Source: an uncultured Mitsuokella sp. (GTDB lineage Bacteria; Bacillota; Negativicutes; Selenomonadales; Selenomonadaceae). From it: DNA of 52,207 nt. Shown one piece after another: positions 50,959-52,207 of the stretch. Position 1 is the first letter of the stretch. Each line of letters opens with the position of its first letter. Below the pieces are notes generated by a model. The model searched no databases and was not told where the DNA came from. It was given only the letters and a program-made list of their open reading frames with translations. The DNA lies in contig CAMCRT010000007.1 of the NCBI GenBank assembly GCA_945877355.1, forward strand, positions 1-52,207, read 5' to 3'. The position numbers and the translations under genes were made by a program.

Positions 50959-51211
50959 AGTGTTCATAATGACCACGACAGGAAGCAATCCACAGCTTTC
51001 CGTCGACAATATCAAAGACAAGGCGATTTTCCTTATCGATTCTCCGGCTCCAGCCAGAACGGTATTTCAGCGGTTCTGATTTTCCGATTCCCTGCGGGCC
51101 GTTTCGCTCGATATCCTTGATGATGGAGTTTATCTTTTGCAGCGTCTTTCTATCCTGCGTCTGCCAATAGAGATAGTCCTCCCAGGCATCATCTGACCAT
51201 AGCTTTTCCAT
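50957..51211 (-). CDS. yoeB: YoeB-family toxin (mRNA endoribonuclease)
   Basis: An 84-residue RelE-superfamily toxin that cleaves mRNA in the ribosomal A site. It is strikingly close to E. coli YoeB: the LWSDDAWEDYLYWQTQDRK start, SEPLK with the catalytic Glu, WSRRIDKENRLVF with the key Arg, and the ASCRGHY end with His and Tyr. All catalytic residues appear intact. It starts 3 bp after the yefM stop. Confidence 0.95.
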   Translation of the reverse strand: MEKLWSDDAWEDYLYWQTQDRKTLQKINSIIKDIERNGPQGIGKSEPLKYRSGWSRRIDKENRLVFDIVDGKLWIASCRGHYEH

Positions 51212-51214
51212 ATA

Positions 51215-51460
51215 CTAGTCCTCGATAAGCTCATGGGGCTTTCCCTTGCCGGCATCCAGCTGGGCAAAGGCCCGGTCGATTTTTGCGAGGTAGGAAATGT
51301 TCCGAAGAGCTTTCTCCATACGATTGTATTCGTCGAGGCTGAGTACAACGACGTTGCGCTCGCCCTTTCGCGTCACGATAATCGTTTCCTGATTATCCGA
51401 AGCCATGTCGCAGTACTCTTTGAACTTGTTGCGCATAGTCGTATAGTTGACCGCCACCAT
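51215..51460 (-). CDS. yefM: YefM-family antitoxin
   Basis: An 81-residue Phd/YefM antitoxin. The N-terminal DNA-binding MVAVNYTTMRNKFKEYCD and the NVVVLSLDEYNRMEKALRN motif are typical; the acidic C-terminal tail wraps the toxin. The start at 51460 has AAGGAGGGA upstream; the open frame to 51514 runs through the promoter and is not coding. It should repress its own promoter through the palindrome at 51477-51492. Confidence 0.93.
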   Translation of the reverse strand: MVAVNYTTMRNKFKEYCDMASDNQETIIVTRKGERNVVVLSLDEYNRMEKALRNISYLAKIDRAFAQLDAGKGKPHELIED

Positions 51461-51476
51461 CTCAATCCCTCCTTCT

Positions 51477-51492
51477 GTACAATATATTGTAC
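51477..51492. promoter_or_regulatory. yefM operator palindrome
   Basis: GTACAATATATTGTAC is a perfect 16-bp palindrome overlapping the -10 box; a TGTACA core lies at 51476-51481. Known YefM operators also centre on TGTACA. Confidence 0.8.
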
Positions 51493-51514
51493 GAAAGATG
51501 GGATATAATGTCAA
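51486..51514 (-). promoter_or_regulatory. yefM-yoeB promoter
   Basis: On the minus strand TTGACA (complement of 51509-51514), 17 bp, TACAAT (complement of 51486-51491). Confidence 0.8.
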
Positions 51515-51546
51515 TAAAGAATGCTGTGAGTAAGGGGAGCGAATAG

Positions 51547-51661
51547 AAAACTCCCTCGAAAAAATACATAGGCTACGTAAAACTCCATGGAGAAATACTC
51601 AGAGCATGAGTAAAAATCCATGGAGTTTTACTCGTATTGAGAGAAAACTCCCTTGAAAAAA
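51547..51661. repeat. direct repeats around a long imperfect palindrome
   Basis: GAAAACTCCCTCGAAAAAAT (near 51546-51565) recurs as GAAAACTCCCTTGAAAAAAT (near 51643-51662). Between them GTAAAACTCCATGGA (51577-51591) is exactly inverted at 51617-51631, with inner TACTC/GAGTA pairing. Confidence 0.7.
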
Positions 51662-51728
51662 TCGCAGCAAGCAGAGTTTTATCAGCCGGTTGTCCAGCCT
51701 GATTTTTGAAGAAACGCCCTACGCGCGG

Positions 51729-51911
51729 GCTCCCCCTGCCCTTCGGGCACCCCCCTCCCGGAGGGAGGCTTGGTACCTGCCTCTCGATGCTTCCCGTGAA
51801 GGGATGTCTCTTCCTACATGGAAGCTCCCTTTTCATGCAAGATAGTGGCCTCCGCCTTCGAGTGCCTCCCTCGGGGAGGGAGGTGGCGCGCGAAGCGTGC
51901 CGGAAGGAGCC
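51729..51911 (-). repeat. repeat family 1, copy C (inverted)
   Basis: It has the same two-module design in reverse. On the right, CCTCCCTCGGGGAGGGAGG, then GGTGGCGCGCGAAGCGTGCC and GGAAGGAGCC, are the inverse of the copy A left module. On the left, GGCTCCCCCTGCCC and CCTCCCGGAGGGAGG match the other module. Confidence 0.75.
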
Positions 51912-51971
51912 CGCCCGTAGGAATTTGCTCCCGCGGTAGATTGTATCAACCGGTCGCGTTTCTACAGGAAA

Positions 51972-52007
51972 GGATTCGCCCTTTGTCCTAGGCGGATTCT
52001 CCTTTTT
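51972..52007 (+). terminator. hairpin with T-run, no gene before it
   Basis: GGATTCGCC (51972-51980) pairs with GGCGGATTC (51991-51999), counting G-U, then TCCTTTTTATTTTC. Confidence 0.55.
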
Positions 52008-52011
52008 ATTT

Positions 52012-52207
52012 TCTTAGGGTGACGGGAGATGATTGATTTTCGGCAGGGTCGTTTGAGGGAGTGGAGGATGGGGATGGCTTTTGAGAGAATTATGGGGCAC
52101 GGGATTGCCCTTTGGTTGTGTACGTCTGTATTATTTTCTTTTTTACAAAATCTTACTCAAACTTCGCACCCTTGAAACTACTGGAATTCCAGCATATTAG
52201 CCCGCTC
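52012..52207. other. window end, no supported gene
   Basis: An AT-rich tail. A 35-codon ORF at 52068-52175 (MGMAFERIMG...) has GTGGAGG in front and one hydrophobic stretch, but nothing else supports it. Confidence 0.3.

Noticed and set aside
51547-51661. Possible CRISPR-like repeat array
   Set aside because: Only two direct repeats surround a palindrome; there are no regular spacers and no cas genes.

Overview
The window is a GC-rich chromosomal segment from a strict anaerobe, most probably a Negativicutes member of the Selenomonas/Mitsuokella type. This placement is an inference. It rests on a coenzyme B12-dependent methylmalonyl-CoA mutase with its MeaB chaperone, a ferredoxin-linked 2-oxoacid oxidoreductase (korDABC), class II fumarase and malic enzyme (a succinate/propionate fermentation set), a SCIFF ranthipeptide locus, and the unknown-function GGGtGRT protein paired with a NifU-like scaffold. 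I saw no rRNA, tRNA or CRISPR array.

Layout. 1-4.8 kb: the start of a carbonic anhydrase gene, fumC, gpmA, a LUD-domain protein, and an unrecognised Pro/Gln-rich membrane protein with a small upstream ORF. 5.0-6.6 kb: SCIFF precursor and radical-SAM maturase, separated by an attenuator-like hairpin. 6.9-11.9 kb: glycolytic operon gap-pgk-tpiA-gpmI with a stem-loop or repeat element in every intercistronic gap. 11.9-13.7 kb: NifU-like scaffold plus GGGtGRT protein. 13.9-16.3 kb: an AAA ATPase (DUF4143) and a MntA-HepT toxin-antitoxin pair between imperfect direct repeats, ending in a 50-bp near-perfect palindrome. 16.3-24.8 kb (minus strand): frameshifted GNAT gene, cysteine desulfidase, a MsrA-like protein without the catalytic Cys, meaB, mutB and mutA behind a cobalamin riboswitch.

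25.1-32.2 kb (plus strand): a MATE exporter, then a second, closely similar cobalamin riboswitch leading a five-gene peptide/nickel-type ABC transporter. 32.4-35.9 kb: a secreted S55-type protease-like protein and murA. 36.4-40.5 kb: an iron-type alcohol dehydrogenase divergent from korDABC. 40.9-44.5 kb: PHP phosphatase, ClC transporter, malic enzyme. 44.6-50.9 kb: an Rpn-type nuclease, the livJHMGF amino-acid transporter and a CBS-ACT regulator. 51.0-52.2 kb: yefM-yoeB and repeat-rich DNA.

How the parts fit. Glycolysis, malic enzyme, fumarase, Kor and methylmalonyl-CoA mutase together describe sugar or lactate fermentation to succinate and propionate. B12 supply is tied in twice: one riboswitch leads the B12-dependent mutase and its near twin leads a transporter that is therefore a candidate cobalt, nickel or corrinoid importer. 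Two families of structured intergenic repeats (about 155-270 bp and 175-200 bp) recur three times each, and one family shows co-varying terminal inverted repeats.
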